The notes: generated by a model not told the origin, from the letters alone. 64,000 nt of DNA from Burkholderia sp. GAS332 (GCA_900142905.1 FSRV01000001.1:1674001-1738000), one strand, 5' to 3'. Numbered from the stretch's first letter, positions 31,492-39,865 are shown. Program-made: numbers and translations.

Positions 31492-34192
31492 CCGGCGCGG
31501 CGGCCAGGTCATGCAGTTCGTACAGCAGATCGAGCGCTTCGCGCGGCCGCAGATCGTTCGGATCGATGGCGCGCAGACGTTCGACGAGTGCCTGCATGGC
31601 CGGCGACGCCGCTGCTGAGTCAGGCTTGCCGTCGCGCTTGTAGCCACCGTCGTCGTCAGCGTCTTCGACCAGCATGGGAGCGGGGGCTGCGAACAGATCG
31701 AGTTGCGGTGCGGGTTGCGCCGCCGATTGCTGTTCGAGATGCGCGAGATGCTTGCGGGCCGCACGAATCACCGCGTTCGGCACACCGGCCAGTTGCGCGA
31801 CCTGCAAACCGTAGCTCTGATTCGCCGGCCCCTCACTGACCGCATGCAGGAACACGATGCCATGCCCATGCTCGACGGCCGAGAGGTGCACATTGGCCGC
31901 GTGGGGAAACTCGGCGGGCAACTGCGTCAATTCGAAGTAATGCGTGGCGAATAACGTATGACAACCGTTATGCGAGAGCAGATGCCGCGCGATGGCCCAG
32001 GCGAGCGCGAGGCCGTCGAACGTCGACGTGCCGCGCCCGATCTCGTCCATTAGCACGAGGCTTTGCGGCGTCGCGTCGTTCAGGATCGCCGCCGCTTCCG
32101 TCATCTCCACCATGAAGGTCGAACGGCCGCCCGCCAGATCGTCCGCTGCGCCAATTCGCGTGAAGATGCGATCGATCGGACCGAATGCCGCGCGCCGTGC
32201 GGGGACATAGCTGCCGACATACGCCAGCAACGCGATCAGCGCGGTCTGCCGCATGAAGGTCGACTTACCGCCCATGTTCGGGCCGGTGATCAGCAGCAGT
32301 TTGCGCTCGGGCGTGAGCGTGCAGTCGTTAGCGATGAATTGCTCGACCTGCGCCTCGACGACCGGATGCCGGCCCTGTTCGATTTCGATGCCGGTATTCG
32401 GCGAAAACGTCGGCGCTACCCAGTCGAGTGCGCGGGCGCGTTCGGCGAAGGCCGCCAGCAGATCGAGTTCGGCGAGCGCCGCGGCGACCCGCTGGCAGTC
32501 CGGGATAAAAGGCAGCAGCGCTTGCAGCAGCGCGTCGTAAAGCGAGCGTTCGCGGGCCAGCGCGCGTTCCTGTGCGGACAGCGCCTTGTCTTCGAACGTT
32601 TTCAGTTCCGGCGTGATGTAACGTTCGGCGTTTTTCAGCGTCTGACGGCGGCGGTAATCGTCCGGCACCTTGTCAGTCTGGCCGCGCGTGACTTCGATAT
32701 AGAAGCCGTGCACCTTGTTGTACTCGACGCGCAGATTGCCGATGCCGGTGCGTGCCCGTTCGCGCGTTTCGAGGTCGATCAGGAACTGCCCGCAGTTCTC
32801 CGAAATATCTCGCAACTCATCGAGTTCCGCGTCGTAGCCGCGCGCGATCACGCCGCCGTCGCGCACCATCGCGGAGGGTTCTTGCGCGACCGCGCGCTTG
32901 AGCAGTTCGACGCACGCTTGCGGCGGTTCCAGCGACGCGTCGATACGCGCCAGCGAATCCGCATTGGACGAAACGGCCGCGAGTTGTGTGCGCAGTTCGG
33001 GCAAGGCGATGAACGTATCGCGCAGGCTCGACAGATCGCGAGGCCGCGCCGACAGCAGCGCGAGACGCCCGGTAATCCGCTCGATGTCGGAGATCTGCCG
33101 CAACGCGCCACGCAGCGTGTCGACGCTTGCCCCCGGCGGCGCGTCGAGCAATGCGCCGATGGCCTGCTGACGGGCTTGCGCCACAGCGGCTTCGCGCGGG
33201 GGATGATGCAACCAGTGACGCAGCAGACGGCTGCCCATTGTCGTGCAACAGGTGTCGAGCAGCGAGCACAGCGTGGGTGATTCAGTGCCGCGCAGCGTTT
33301 CCGTGAGTTCAAGATTGCGGCGCGTGGCGGGGTCGAGCCCGATATATTCGGACTCGTACTCGACCTTCAGGCTGCGCACGTGACGCAATTGCTGGCCTTG
33401 CGTGGCCGCCGCATACAGCAGCAGTGCACCCGCCGCGCCGCATGCCGCTGTCAGCGAATGCGCGCCGAAGCCGTCGAGGCCGGCCACTTCCAGTTGATCG
33501 CACAGACGCTGCGTGCCCGAGGCGATATCGAAGTGCCAGACCGGTACGCGGGTGAGGGCGCCGGCGTTGACGGGCGGCGTCCAGCTCGCGGACTCGGCGG
33601 CTGTATCCGCCACCAGAATTTCCGCGGGACGAATCCGTTCGAGCGCGGCGGCCACCTGGTCGGGCGCAACTTCGGCGAGGCGCAAGCCGCCGCTCGCCAG
33701 ATTCAGCCACGCGAGCCCGACGCTCGTGGCGACGCCGCGGCGGTTATGCGCGACGCACAGCGCCATCAGATAGACGTCGTTCTTGTCGGACAGAAGTGCC
33801 GCGTCCGTCAGCGTGCCCGGCGTGACCACGCGCACGACTTTGCGCTCGACGGGGCCTTTCGATGTAGCCGGATCGCCGATCTGTTCGCAAATCGCGACGG
33901 ATTCGCCGAGCTTCACCAGCTTGGCCAGATACTGTTCAACAGCGTGATGCGGCACACCCGCCATCTTGATCGGATTGCCCGCCGACGCGCCGCGCTGCGT
34001 CAATGTTAAATCGAGCAGACGCGCGGCCTTTTCCGCATCTTCGAAAAAGAGCTCGTAAAAGTCGCCCATCCGGTAGAACACCAGCGTGCCCGGATGATCC
34101 GCCTTGATGCGGAGGTACTGCTGCATCATTGGTGTTTCTGCTTTCGCGCCGCCCTTGCTGGTGGCCGCTTCCGTCGTTGTCAATCCCTTCAC
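31478..34192 (-). CDS. mutS: DNA mismatch repair protein MutS
   Basis: A 904-residue ATPase that recognises mismatches. The N-terminal mismatch-binding [11 protein letters not shown] is present; Walker A is GPNMGGKST; a STFMVEMTE loop and [12 protein letters not shown] follow; a C-terminal helix-turn-helix and tail complete it. GTG at 34190 is the start as drawn; a TTG three codons later has better spacing to AGGAG. The integrated element begins directly upstream, so the native mutS promoter region is at the element junction. Confidence 0.97.
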   Translation of the reverse strand: MKGLTTTEAATSKGGAKAETPMMQQYLRIKADHPGTLVFYRMGDFYELFFEDAEKAARLLDLTLTQRGASAGNPIKMAGVPHHAVEQYLAKLVKLGESVAICEQIGDPATSKGPVERKVVRVVTPGTLTDAALLSDKNDVYLMALCVAHNRRGVATSVGLAWLNLASGGLRLAEVAPDQVAAALERIRPAEILVADTAAESASWTPPVNAGALTRVPVWHFDIASGTQRLCDQLEVAGLDGFGAHSLTAACGAAGALLLYAAATQGQQLRHVRSLKVEYESEYIGLDPATRRNLELTETLRGTESPTLCSLLDTCCTTMGSRLLRHWLHHPPREAAVAQARQQAIGALLDAPPGASVDTLRGALRQISDIERITGRLALLSARPRDLSSLRDTFIALPELRTQLAAVSSNADSLARIDASLEPPQACVELLKRAVAQEPSAMVRDGGVIARGYDAELDELRDISENCGQFLIDLETRERARTGIGNLRVEYNKVHGFYIEVTRGQTDKVPDDYRRRQTLKNAERYITPELKTFEDKALSAQERALARERSLYDALLQALLPFIPDCQRVAAALAELDLLAAFAERARALDWVAPTFSPNTGIEIEQGRHPVVEAQVEQFIANDCTLTPERKLLLITGPNMGGKSTFMRQTALIALLAYVGSYVPARRAAFGPIDRIFTRIGAADDLAGGRSTFMVEMTEAAAILNDATPQSLVLMDEIGRGTSTFDGLALAWAIARHLLSHNGCHTLFATHYFELTQLPAEFPHAANVHLSAVEHGHGIVFLHAVSEGPANQSYGLQVAQLAGVPNAVIRAARKHLAHLEQQSAAQPAPQLDLFAAPAPMLVEDADDDGGYKRDGKPDSAAASPAMQALVERLRAIDPNDLRPREALDLLYELHDLAAAPDADH

Positions 34193-34230
34193 TCCTATAT
34201 CTGGCGGGGCTTCCCGCGCACTTCATCTAT

Positions 34231-34347
34231 CCAGCAACATCCAACAACATCCAACGACATTCTACGCAGAAGTGCAGGTTTTTTATGCCCGCTCCACAAA
34301 AACCTGCACTGCGGCTAGACTATTGGTGTCGGAAAAACCTACACCAA
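34231..34347. repeat. Repeat-rich left end of the element (probable attachment region)
   Basis: Three perfectly phased 10-bp direct repeats of CCARCRACAT lie at 34231-34260. A 13-bp inverted repeat follows (AGTGCAGGTTTTT at 34271-34283, complement at 34298-34310), then a related AAAAACCTACAC at 34333-34344 that overlaps a 7-bp inverted repeat (TTGGTGT 34323-34329, ACACCAA 34341-34347). So AAAAACCTRCAC occurs three times, once inverted. The location between mutS and int and the arrangement fit integrase/excisionase binding sites. The core att sequence cannot be fixed without the right end. Confidence 0.6.
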
Positions 34348-34366
34348 AAAAACTGAAGACCTGACC

Positions 34367-35680
34367 ATGAAGATAGACCCACGAACGGCAAAGCTCATGC
34401 AGCCCGGCCAGCATCTAACTGTTGACGACTGCCCTGGGCTGCGCCTCGTCGCCGCCGCCAGTCGCCGCACTTGGACGTACCGGTATCGCAGCCAAGTTGA
34501 CGACAAGGTTCGTCAGGTCAAGATAGGCGAGTGGCCCGCCATGTCCGTCGCCGCCGCCGTCTCCGCTTGGGAGGCGCTGCGCGCCGCTCGCGACTCAGGC
34601 AGGGACCCAGCAAAGGAAAAGCGAGCGGAGCGCGCCAACACCCGCACAGCGCCATCGTCGGGCTCGATGTTACCTCACGGCTCGCCCACCGTGCGCGAGG
34701 TCTGCGCGGCCTACGTCAACGGCCACATCAACAAGGCCAGGAAAGAGAAAGGCGCGGCCGAAGTGCGCCGGATGTTCGACAAGATGCTCGGGGCCGTCGG
34801 TGATCTCGATGCCGCCACACTGACGCGCCGCCAGGCTTTCTCGCTCATAGAGTCGCACGGGCACATTCCGGTGCAGGCGAGCAACCTCAAGCGCGAACTG
34901 GGCGCGGCATGGGATTACGCGCTAGACGCTGGCCGCCTGCCAGACGATACGGCGAACTGGTGGCGTCAGATTCTGAGGGGTAAGCTGAAATCGACCGGGA
35001 AGCAGATAGCAGGGGAGAAGATCGGAACCGCGAAGCGCGTGTTGAGCGCGAAGGAGCTGGGCGAGTTGGTGACGTGGCTACCGAACTTCAGCCGCCTGGT
35101 TGAGGAGGCCCTTACGCTCTATTTGTGGACCGGCACGCGCGGCGCCGAGATCATGGCAATGACCGGCATAGAGGTCGCAGACACGCCGGCGGGGCTCGTG
35201 TGGACCATTCCGAAGGCCAAGACAAAGAACGCCCGCCACGAGAACGCTATGGACCTGCGCGTGCCGTTGGTTGGCCGCGCCGAGAAGATCGTTAGACGGC
35301 GCAAAGAGCAGTTTGGTGGCGGCTACCTGTTCCCCTCGGAGAAGGGCTCGGGGCATACGCAGCAGAAGATGGTGAGCGAGTCGGTTTTCTTCCGGCAACC
35401 GTACTGCAAGATACGGGACAACTGGGAGCGGGCCCGGTTGACCGTCACTCACTGGTCGCCCCATGATTGCCGCCGCTCAGTCCGCACCTTATTGGCGGCC
35501 CTTGGATGCCCGCACGACATTGGCGAGGCTGTGCTCGGGCATATGCTGCCCGGCGTGGCGGGGGTCTATAACCTGTACAGCTTTGATAAGGAAAGGCGCG
35601 AGTGGTTGACGCGCCTTGATGTCGAGCTAGAAAGACTGGCCGCCGAGCACGTTAAGTCGCTTGGCGCATCCCCGCATTGA
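34367..35680 (+). CDS. int: Tyrosine-type site-specific integrase
   Basis: A 437-residue recombinase with a DUF4102-like N-terminal arm-binding domain (about 1-90), a core-binding SAM-like domain (about 105-200) and the catalytic domain. Catalytic residues visible: Arg in GTRGAEIM (about 257), His and Arg in SPHDCRRSVR (about 366-369), His in LGHMLPG (about 391) and Tyr in VYNLYSFD (about 404). It marks the left end of the mobile element. No tRNA gene is nearby, so the target is intergenic, next to mutS. Confidence 0.93.
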   Translation: MKIDPRTAKLMQPGQHLTVDDCPGLRLVAAASRRTWTYRYRSQVDDKVRQVKIGEWPAMSVAAAVSAWEALRAARDSGRDPAKEKRAERANTRTAPSSGSMLPHGSPTVREVCAAYVNGHINKARKEKGAAEVRRMFDKMLGAVGDLDAATLTRRQAFSLIESHGHIPVQASNLKRELGAAWDYALDAGRLPDDTANWWRQILRGKLKSTGKQIAGEKIGTAKRVLSAKELGELVTWLPNFSRLVEEALTLYLWTGTRGAEIMAMTGIEVADTPAGLVWTIPKAKTKNARHENAMDLRVPLVGRAEKIVRRRKEQFGGGYLFPSEKGSGHTQQKMVSESVFFRQPYCKIRDNWERARLTVTHWSPHDCRRSVRTLLAALGCPHDIGEAVLGHMLPGVAGVYNLYSFDKERREWLTRLDVELERLAAEHVKSLGASPH

Positions 35681-36148
35681 CTGGCGGCAGACAGTTCGCC
35701 ACAGGACGATCCTCGGCCCACTGCTCAATCTCGCGCGCCAGCCAGCCCACGCGGCGAACACTCAACTGGCGCGGCTTCGGGAAATCTCCGGTGCGGACCA
35801 ATTCCTGCACGCCTGAGCGGCTGAGGGCAACAACCTGCGCAACGTCCTCGATGCCGTAAAACAGCGGGCGTACGTGTGAGGGGGGCGCAGGCTCGCCGTC
35901 TGAGTCACCATCCCCGCTCGCCGGTTTGCGTGCCGTTGCGCGGCGTTGCGTGCGGGGCGCGCGGACTGGTGCCGGTGTTTCTGCGCCGCCGCCGGTGTTT
36001 CTGCGCCGCCGCCGATGTTCTGCATAGCGCACTCGTTGCGCGCTTCCAGGCGCTGAAGCAACACCTCGACGTGCCTGTCGTGCCAACGACCAGTACGCGG
36101 GGCGCGGCACGTGCCTGCGAGCGCTTCTTTAAAGAAAATGGATATCAT
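35652..36148 (-). pseudogene. AlpA-like excisionase/regulator, split by a 20-bp tandem duplication
   Basis: The gene begins at ATG 36148, five bases after AGGA, as MISIFFKEALAG. It runs out of frame at a perfect 20-bp tandem duplication (35971-35990 and 35991-36010). The AlpA/MerR-like helix-turn-helix part (FYGIEDVAQVVALSRSGVQELVRTGDFPKP) lies downstream in another frame, ending at 35652. Removing one repeat copy joins both parts into one frame of 158 residues, with the junction reading GGGAETPAPVR. The 3' end overlaps int tail to tail by 29 bases. It may be a broken gene, or a slipped-strand switch. Confidence 0.75.
35971..36010. repeat. 20-bp tandem duplication
   Basis: Two perfect copies of a 20-bp unit starting GCCGGTGTTTCTGC, followed by a partial third (GCCGATGTTC). 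Since 20 is not a multiple of 3, it shifts the frame of the AlpA-like gene. Confidence 0.95.
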
Positions 36149-36225
36149 GTTTTCCTAGTCCACAAACGAAAAAGCGCCGTCCCGGACCTTTCCTGGGGCA
36201 GCGCTGCGGACGTAGATTAAACAAA

Positions 36226-36407
36226 TTCTGCTTTAACGGCAACAGTCCGAAATGCGGACGACGTTTTCGGACACTTCGAATAAAAAAATTTCCGCATGAG
36301 CAGAAGGCTATTTTCCGTTCTGCGCGAAAGGCAGACCTTTTTAAATCATGGTGTTATCGTTCGAATCACCCTCGAATTGCCTGTTTCATTCTGCCTAATA
36401 CGCAGAA
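36226..36407. promoter_or_regulatory. Operator array TTCTGC-N7-GCAGAA
   Basis: Three sites: 36226-36244 (TTCTGC/GCAACA), 36318-36336 (TTCTGC/GCAGAC), 36389-36407 (TTCTGC/GCAGAA, perfect and extended to ATTCTGC/GCAGAAT). An extra inverted GCAGAA half-site is at 36300-36305. A separate 8-bp inverted repeat GTCCGAAA/TTTCGGAC lies at 36245-36272. The array is between the leftward AlpA-like gene and the rightward early promoter, the classical place for a phage repressor's operators. Confidence 0.65.
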
Positions 36408-36444
36408 TTACCCAATGAAATCATGTGGTTGGAGCAGATTTACG

Positions 36445-36473
36445 TTGCCATTCTGAGAGGCCCTTGGTATAGT
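36445..36473 (+). promoter_or_regulatory. Rightward sigma70 promoter of the early operon
   Basis: TTGCCA (36445-36450), 17-base spacer, TATAGT (36468-36473). Start of transcription would be near 36480, right at an ATG (36481) opening an eight-codon reading frame (MACEKRAR). It drives toward the winged-helix gene at 36743. Confidence 0.7.
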
Positions 36474-36519
36474 TTCGTCCATGGCTTGCGAGAAGCGGGC
36501 CAGATAGTCGTAAGTCCCG

Positions 36520-36561
36520 GGGCAAAGAAAAAGCCCCAGCGGCCTAGGAACCGTGGGGCTT
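36520..36561 (-). terminator. Intrinsic terminator of the leftward transcript
   Basis: Read on the minus strand: AAGCCCCA, CGG/CCG inner pairs, TGGGGCTT and then TTTCTTT. On the plus strand the hairpin lacks a T-run, so it should mainly stop leftward transcription. Confidence 0.75.
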
Positions 36562-36622
36562 ATGACATGACCGAAAACCTTAACGAGGCGGTCAGTGGTG
36601 CATTTGATGAGCGCTGGCGCTT
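36526..36622 (-). ncRNA. Candidate antisense small RNA
   Basis: A leftward promoter (36629-36657) and an intrinsic terminator (36520-36561) define a transcript of about 97 bases. No protein gene fits it. It is antisense to the 5' leader of the rightward early transcript that starts near 36480. This is the layout of phage antisense or immunity RNAs, but nothing here proves expression. Confidence 0.5.
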
Positions 36623-36628
36623 GTTACG

Positions 36629-36657
36629 ATTATATTCCGCTTGATTACGAGTATCAA
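36629..36657 (-). promoter_or_regulatory. Leftward sigma70 promoter with embedded palindromic operator
   Basis: On the minus strand TTGATA (36652-36657), 17-base spacer, TATAAT (36629-36634). A perfect 21-bp palindrome GCTTGAT-N7-ATCAAGC (36639-36659) covers the -35 and spacer, so a dimeric regulator could block it. It faces the rightward promoter 160 bases away. Confidence 0.7.
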
Positions 36658-36742
36658 GCATTTTAGTGAGCGATGAAATTAGCGCGCTCGCCTCCCGAAA
36701 AGCCGCATTGCTGCCGCCCTCCCGATTAGTCATGGAGGGCAT

Positions 36743-37069
36743 ATGTCCCAAGCTGTTCAAGTCGCTCACCTTCAGCGCATTGCATCCGATAACCGCATCA
36801 CGCTCGAAGCGAAGGCGATCCTCTTCTACCTGGTCACGCGCCCCGCCGACTACCGCGTGAGCATTCCTGACTTGGTCTCGCTGAGCGCACAAGCGCGCGT
36901 CCCGGCTGGCGAGAAGACCATCTATAACCGCCTCAACGAACTGATCTCGCTCGGCTACCTGACACGCAAGCTCATTCGCCGCGGTGCCGATTACTTCATT
37001 CATCCCGTGCCGCTGGCGCTGTCCGAAGGCGACGCTGCGACCGTGACGACCGGCGTGGAGACTGCGTAA
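36743..37069 (+). CDS. Phage winged-helix DNA-binding protein
   Basis: A 108-residue protein. A helix-turn-helix with a wing is suggested by ILFYLVTRPADYRVSIPDLVSLS followed by EKTIYNRLNELISLGYLTRKLIRR. It has the pattern of replication-region winged helices of phages. A strong GGAGG lies five bases before the ATG. Its stop overlaps the next ATG by one base. It is the first gene of the early operon and may regulate it. Confidence 0.75.
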   Translation: MSQAVQVAHLQRIASDNRITLEAKAILFYLVTRPADYRVSIPDLVSLSAQARVPAGEKTIYNRLNELISLGYLTRKLIRRGADYFIHPVPLALSEGDAATVTTGVETA

Positions 37070-38085
37070 TGGCTCGCGCTCGCAACATCAAGCCCGGCGT
37101 CATGGAGAACGAGGCGCTTGCCGAACTGGACCCCATCGCGCGCCTGCTGTTCATCTACCTGTGGATGCTGGCAGACCGCGAAGGGCGTCTTGAGGACCGC
37201 CCGAAGAAGATCAAGGCCAAGGCGCTCCCGTATGACAACATTGACGCCGACGAGATACTTTGCGCCCTTAGCGAGAACGGCTTCATTGTCCGCTACGAAG
37301 TGGGCGGTACGAAGTACATCCAAATCGCCAACTTCTCGAAACATCAAAAGCCGCACTCGAACGAAACTGAGAGTGAAATCCCTCCTTGGTTCAAAGAACT
37401 TCCTACCAAGGAGCAAAGTTATTCGGATCATGGCAATGATGGCGTAAAGCCTGCATCAGAAGCACTTGGCCCTTGTATCTCTGATTCTCTGATTGCTGGA
37501 TTGTCTGATTGCTCTCTCTCTGTGGGCGCGCAGCAGTCGGGCGAGGCTGTGCCTGTGGATAAATCGGCTGCGCTGCAAGCAGCGGAGAGTGAGAGTTCGA
37601 AAGATGCTCAAGCCAGCCTTCTCCCAGAAGACCCGGCTGCCCCGACGGTGACGACAAAGGCCAAGCCGTCTGCAAGCGAAGAAGAGTTCGAGTTCGCGTG
37701 GTCGATCTACCCGAAGAAGCCGGGCACGCACAGCAAGCAGGACGCCCTGAAGCAGTGGAAGGCGCGTTTGAACCAAGGCAAGCAGGCCGATGACATGATC
37801 GCCGGGGTGAAGCGCTATGCGGCGCACTGCGAGGCCAAGGGGAACACTGGCGGCGAGTTCGTCATGCACGCGTCGAGGTTCTTTAGTGCATCGCTGCAGT
37901 TCGAATTGTCGTGGGATATCCCGGCCGAAACGGGACGCCCGCAAGGTGGCGGGTTCATGACGATGCAGGAGCGCAACCGCGCCATTAGTGAAGCGAACGC
38001 CCGCGCGTTTCTTGAAGACGATGGTGCGACGCCGTTTGATGCGCTGCGGTCGCCGAACGACCCGTACACAATCGACATGGAGTAA
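37069..38085 (+). CDS. Phage replication initiator-like protein
   Basis: A 338-residue protein. The N-terminal 105 residues (ARARNIKPGVMENEALAELDP, then LWMLADREGRLEDRPKKIKAKALPYD) match a widespread phage replication-protein N-terminal domain. A low-complexity linker follows and then a domain at 210-300 (EEEFEFAWSIYPKKPGTHSKQDALKQW) that resembles the DnaT/replisome-organiser C-terminal region. It probably binds the phage origin. It overlaps its neighbours and so is co-translated. Confidence 0.78.
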   Translation: MARARNIKPGVMENEALAELDPIARLLFIYLWMLADREGRLEDRPKKIKAKALPYDNIDADEILCALSENGFIVRYEVGGTKYIQIANFSKHQKPHSNETESEIPPWFKELPTKEQSYSDHGNDGVKPASEALGPCISDSLIAGLSDCSLSVGAQQSGEAVPVDKSAALQAAESESSKDAQASLLPEDPAAPTVTTKAKPSASEEEFEFAWSIYPKKPGTHSKQDALKQWKARLNQGKQADDMIAGVKRYAAHCEAKGNTGGEFVMHASRFFSASLQFELSWDIPAETGRPQGGGFMTMQERNRAISEANARAFLEDDGATPFDALRSPNDPYTIDME

Positions 38086-38090
38086 TTGCG

Positions 38091-38936
38091 ATGCAGATCG
38101 AAGACAAAGCCGAATTTCTCAAAGCCTTGGATGTGTGCTGCAAGACTTTGAACAAGCCGCTGCCAGAACAGGACTCGTTGAAGCTCTGGTTCCGCCTGCT
38201 TAAACCGTATTCGCTTGAGCAGGTGCAGGCGGGGCTTGTCCACCATATGCGGACCTGCATATACGCCCGCGCCCCGGTGCCGGTTGACGTGATTGCCTAC
38301 GTCGATAAGCGTATCGACGGCTGGCCCGGCGAAAACGAAGCGTGGGCCATCGCAAAGCGTATCCACGTGAAGCCGGGCGAGCTTGAGGTGAATACCGCGA
38401 TGGTCTTCAATGAGCTTATCGACGCCCTGGGTGCGGTGCGTCACTTGCTGGACGACGGCGACTACTCTGCAGCGAAGGCGTTCAAGGAAGTCTATACGCG
38501 CATCGTGACTGACGCCCGCCAGAAGCAGCCGGTGCCTCGCTGGCGCGTCTCGCTTGGCGCGGACACGTCGCAGCATCAAGAGGTGATCGGGAAGGCCGTC
38601 AACGAGGGCCGTATTGCCTTGGAGGATGGCCGTGCTGCATATCCGGCGCTCGCCGCCCCCGACGAGGATGGCGACTCGTACCTGGTGAGCGAGGAGGGTA
38701 AGGCGAAAATCAGTAGCAACGTGCGCGCCGCGCTTGCTTGCTTGAAAAAGCCCGGCCCCGCGCCCGCTCCCGAATGGGTTCCGGAAGTGGTCGCGGTCGA
38801 TCCGCTGAAGGCTGAGCAGGCGCGCAAGGTCGCAGAGTATGAGGCCATGCGCAAGGTTAAGGCGGCGGTCAAGCTGCCGGATCCTGAGCTTGTCGCTACA
38901 GTCAGGGCGGCCATCGCCGAATTGGAGGCCGCGTGA
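38091..38936 (+). CDS. Phage replication accessory (loader-like) protein
   Basis: A 281-residue protein. The N-terminus (FLKALDVCCKTLNKPLPEQDSLKLWFRLLKPYSLEQVQ) resembles phage P-type or loader-associated proteins found after the O-like initiator. The central and C-terminal parts are not recognised. It starts six bases after the initiator gene and overlaps the next by four. The function is inferred from position and partial similarity. Confidence 0.6.
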   Translation: MQIEDKAEFLKALDVCCKTLNKPLPEQDSLKLWFRLLKPYSLEQVQAGLVHHMRTCIYARAPVPVDVIAYVDKRIDGWPGENEAWAIAKRIHVKPGELEVNTAMVFNELIDALGAVRHLLDDGDYSAAKAFKEVYTRIVTDARQKQPVPRWRVSLGADTSQHQEVIGKAVNEGRIALEDGRAAYPALAAPDEDGDSYLVSEEGKAKISSNVRAALACLKKPGPAPAPEWVPEVVAVDPLKAEQARKVAEYEAMRKVKAAVKLPDPELVATVRAAIAELEAA

Positions 38937-39130
38937 GCCATCGCGAGCGCCTGTATTGGGCGTGGTTGATGTTGGATCGCTTCAGGGCGAAGCAGAACAT
39001 CAACCCGCACCAAATCGAGTACGCGCTGAAGGCCATCGAGACAGTTCACGGCCGCCGTCCGATCTCAGGCTCGCCGATCTACGAATTCGAGGGTGAAACT
39101 GAACTGCGTGCCAAGCACGCACCGAGGTAA
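38933..39130 (+). CDS. Small phage protein, unknown
   Basis: A 65-residue protein, GTG start overlapping the previous stop (GTGA). It has a Trp/Tyr-rich N-terminal helix (RERLYWAWLMLDRF). Not recognised. It lies between the loader-like and J-domain genes in the same operon. Confidence 0.65.
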   Translation: MSHRERLYWAWLMLDRFRAKQNINPHQIEYALKAIETVHGRRPISGSPIYEFEGETELRAKHAPR

Positions 39131-39132
39131 GC

Positions 39133-39546
39133 ATGGCGAAAATTCATACCAATTACGAAGTTCTCTGCGTTCAACGCACCGCGACGGCTGAGACCATCAA
39201 ACGCGCGTATCGCAGGTTGTGTTCGACGTTTCACCCTGACCGGAACCCCGAAAAGGACACCACGGCCGCCATGCAGGAGATCAATGCGGCGTATTCGGTC
39301 TTGAGCGACCCCGTCAAGAAAGCGGACTATGACGTGCAGCTTGTGGTGGCCGAGATACTGGAAAAGCGGCAACCGAAGCCCGCGCAGGAGCCGCCCATGT
39401 CGCCGACGGCATCTGGTCATGCGTCGGCCGCTGCAGATACCGCCAAGGACTTCGATGCTCCCCCCAAGCGCAAGCGCAAGCCGGAGGCGAGGCCCGAGAA
39501 GGCCGCAGCGGAACCGACGGCAGAGCAGCAGGCGGAAGCATTCTGA
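39133..39546 (+). CDS. Phage-encoded J-domain protein
   Basis: A 137-residue protein. Residues 6-72 form a J-domain with the HPD motif (TFHPDRNPEKD) needed to stimulate DnaK ATPase. The rest is a disordered Pro/Lys/Ala tail without the Gly/Phe and zinc regions of DnaJ. It follows the replication genes directly, so it may recruit host DnaK to phage replication complexes, as DnaJ/DnaK do for lambda P (inference). Confidence 0.88.
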   Translation: MAKIHTNYEVLCVQRTATAETIKRAYRRLCSTFHPDRNPEKDTTAAMQEINAAYSVLSDPVKKADYDVQLVVAEILEKRQPKPAQEPPMSPTASGHASAAADTAKDFDAPPKRKRKPEARPEKAAAEPTAEQQAEAF

Positions 39547-39626
39547 TAGGGGGTAGATGTTCGCTAGAGTCAAGAATCTTGCATTCTGCGCCAGACGTAG
39601 AACCAACACTACGAGCACCATTTTCT

Positions 39627-39669
39627 GATGAAGTGACTTATTCGCTAGTAAGATCGCCCTCACTTCATC
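39627..39669. promoter_or_regulatory. 10-bp inverted-repeat operator before a ribbon-helix-helix gene
   Basis: GATGAAGTGA (39627-39636) and TCACTTCATC (39660-39669) are perfect complements, 23 bases apart. A weak -10 (TAAGAT, 39649-39654) lies between them. This suggests autoregulation by the protein encoded 26 bases downstream. Confidence 0.6.
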
Positions 39670-39694
39670 AACTGAGTAAACGGAGGGAGCGGAG

Positions 39695-39865
39695 ATGGAA
39701 TTGACGAAAGAGCATCGCCTCCAAGCGATGATTCCGAAGGACCTGGTGCGCCGTGCCCGCATCGTTGCTGCGAACAAGGCCGTTGGCCTTTCCGAGGTAG
39801 TCAGGACGGCACTACAGGAGCACGTGGAACGCGAGGAAGGCGCGAGTAGCAAGAGCAACGCATAA
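39695..39865 (+). CDS. Small ribbon-helix-helix (Arc-like) protein
   Basis: A 56-residue protein (MELTKEHRLQAMIPKDLV, then GLSEVVRTALQEHVER). The beta strand followed by two helices is the Arc/CopG pattern. It has a strong GGAGGGAGCGGAG site. Likely an autoregulated transcription factor; no toxin partner is visible next to it. Confidence 0.75.
   Translation: MELTKEHRLQAMIPKDLVRRARIVAANKAVGLSEVVRTALQEHVEREEGASSKSNA

Noticed and set aside
34193..34366. Search for a tRNA gene as integration target
   Set aside because: No cloverleaf-like sequence was seen next to int; the insertion appears intergenic.
36423..36644. 73-residue plus-strand frame in the control region
   Set aside because: It has no ribosome site, and it contains a strong promoter, an internal hairpin and the leftward promoter; regulatory DNA explains it better.
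36560..37003. 147-residue minus-strand frame
   Set aside because: It is antisense to the well-supported winged-helix gene for most of its length.
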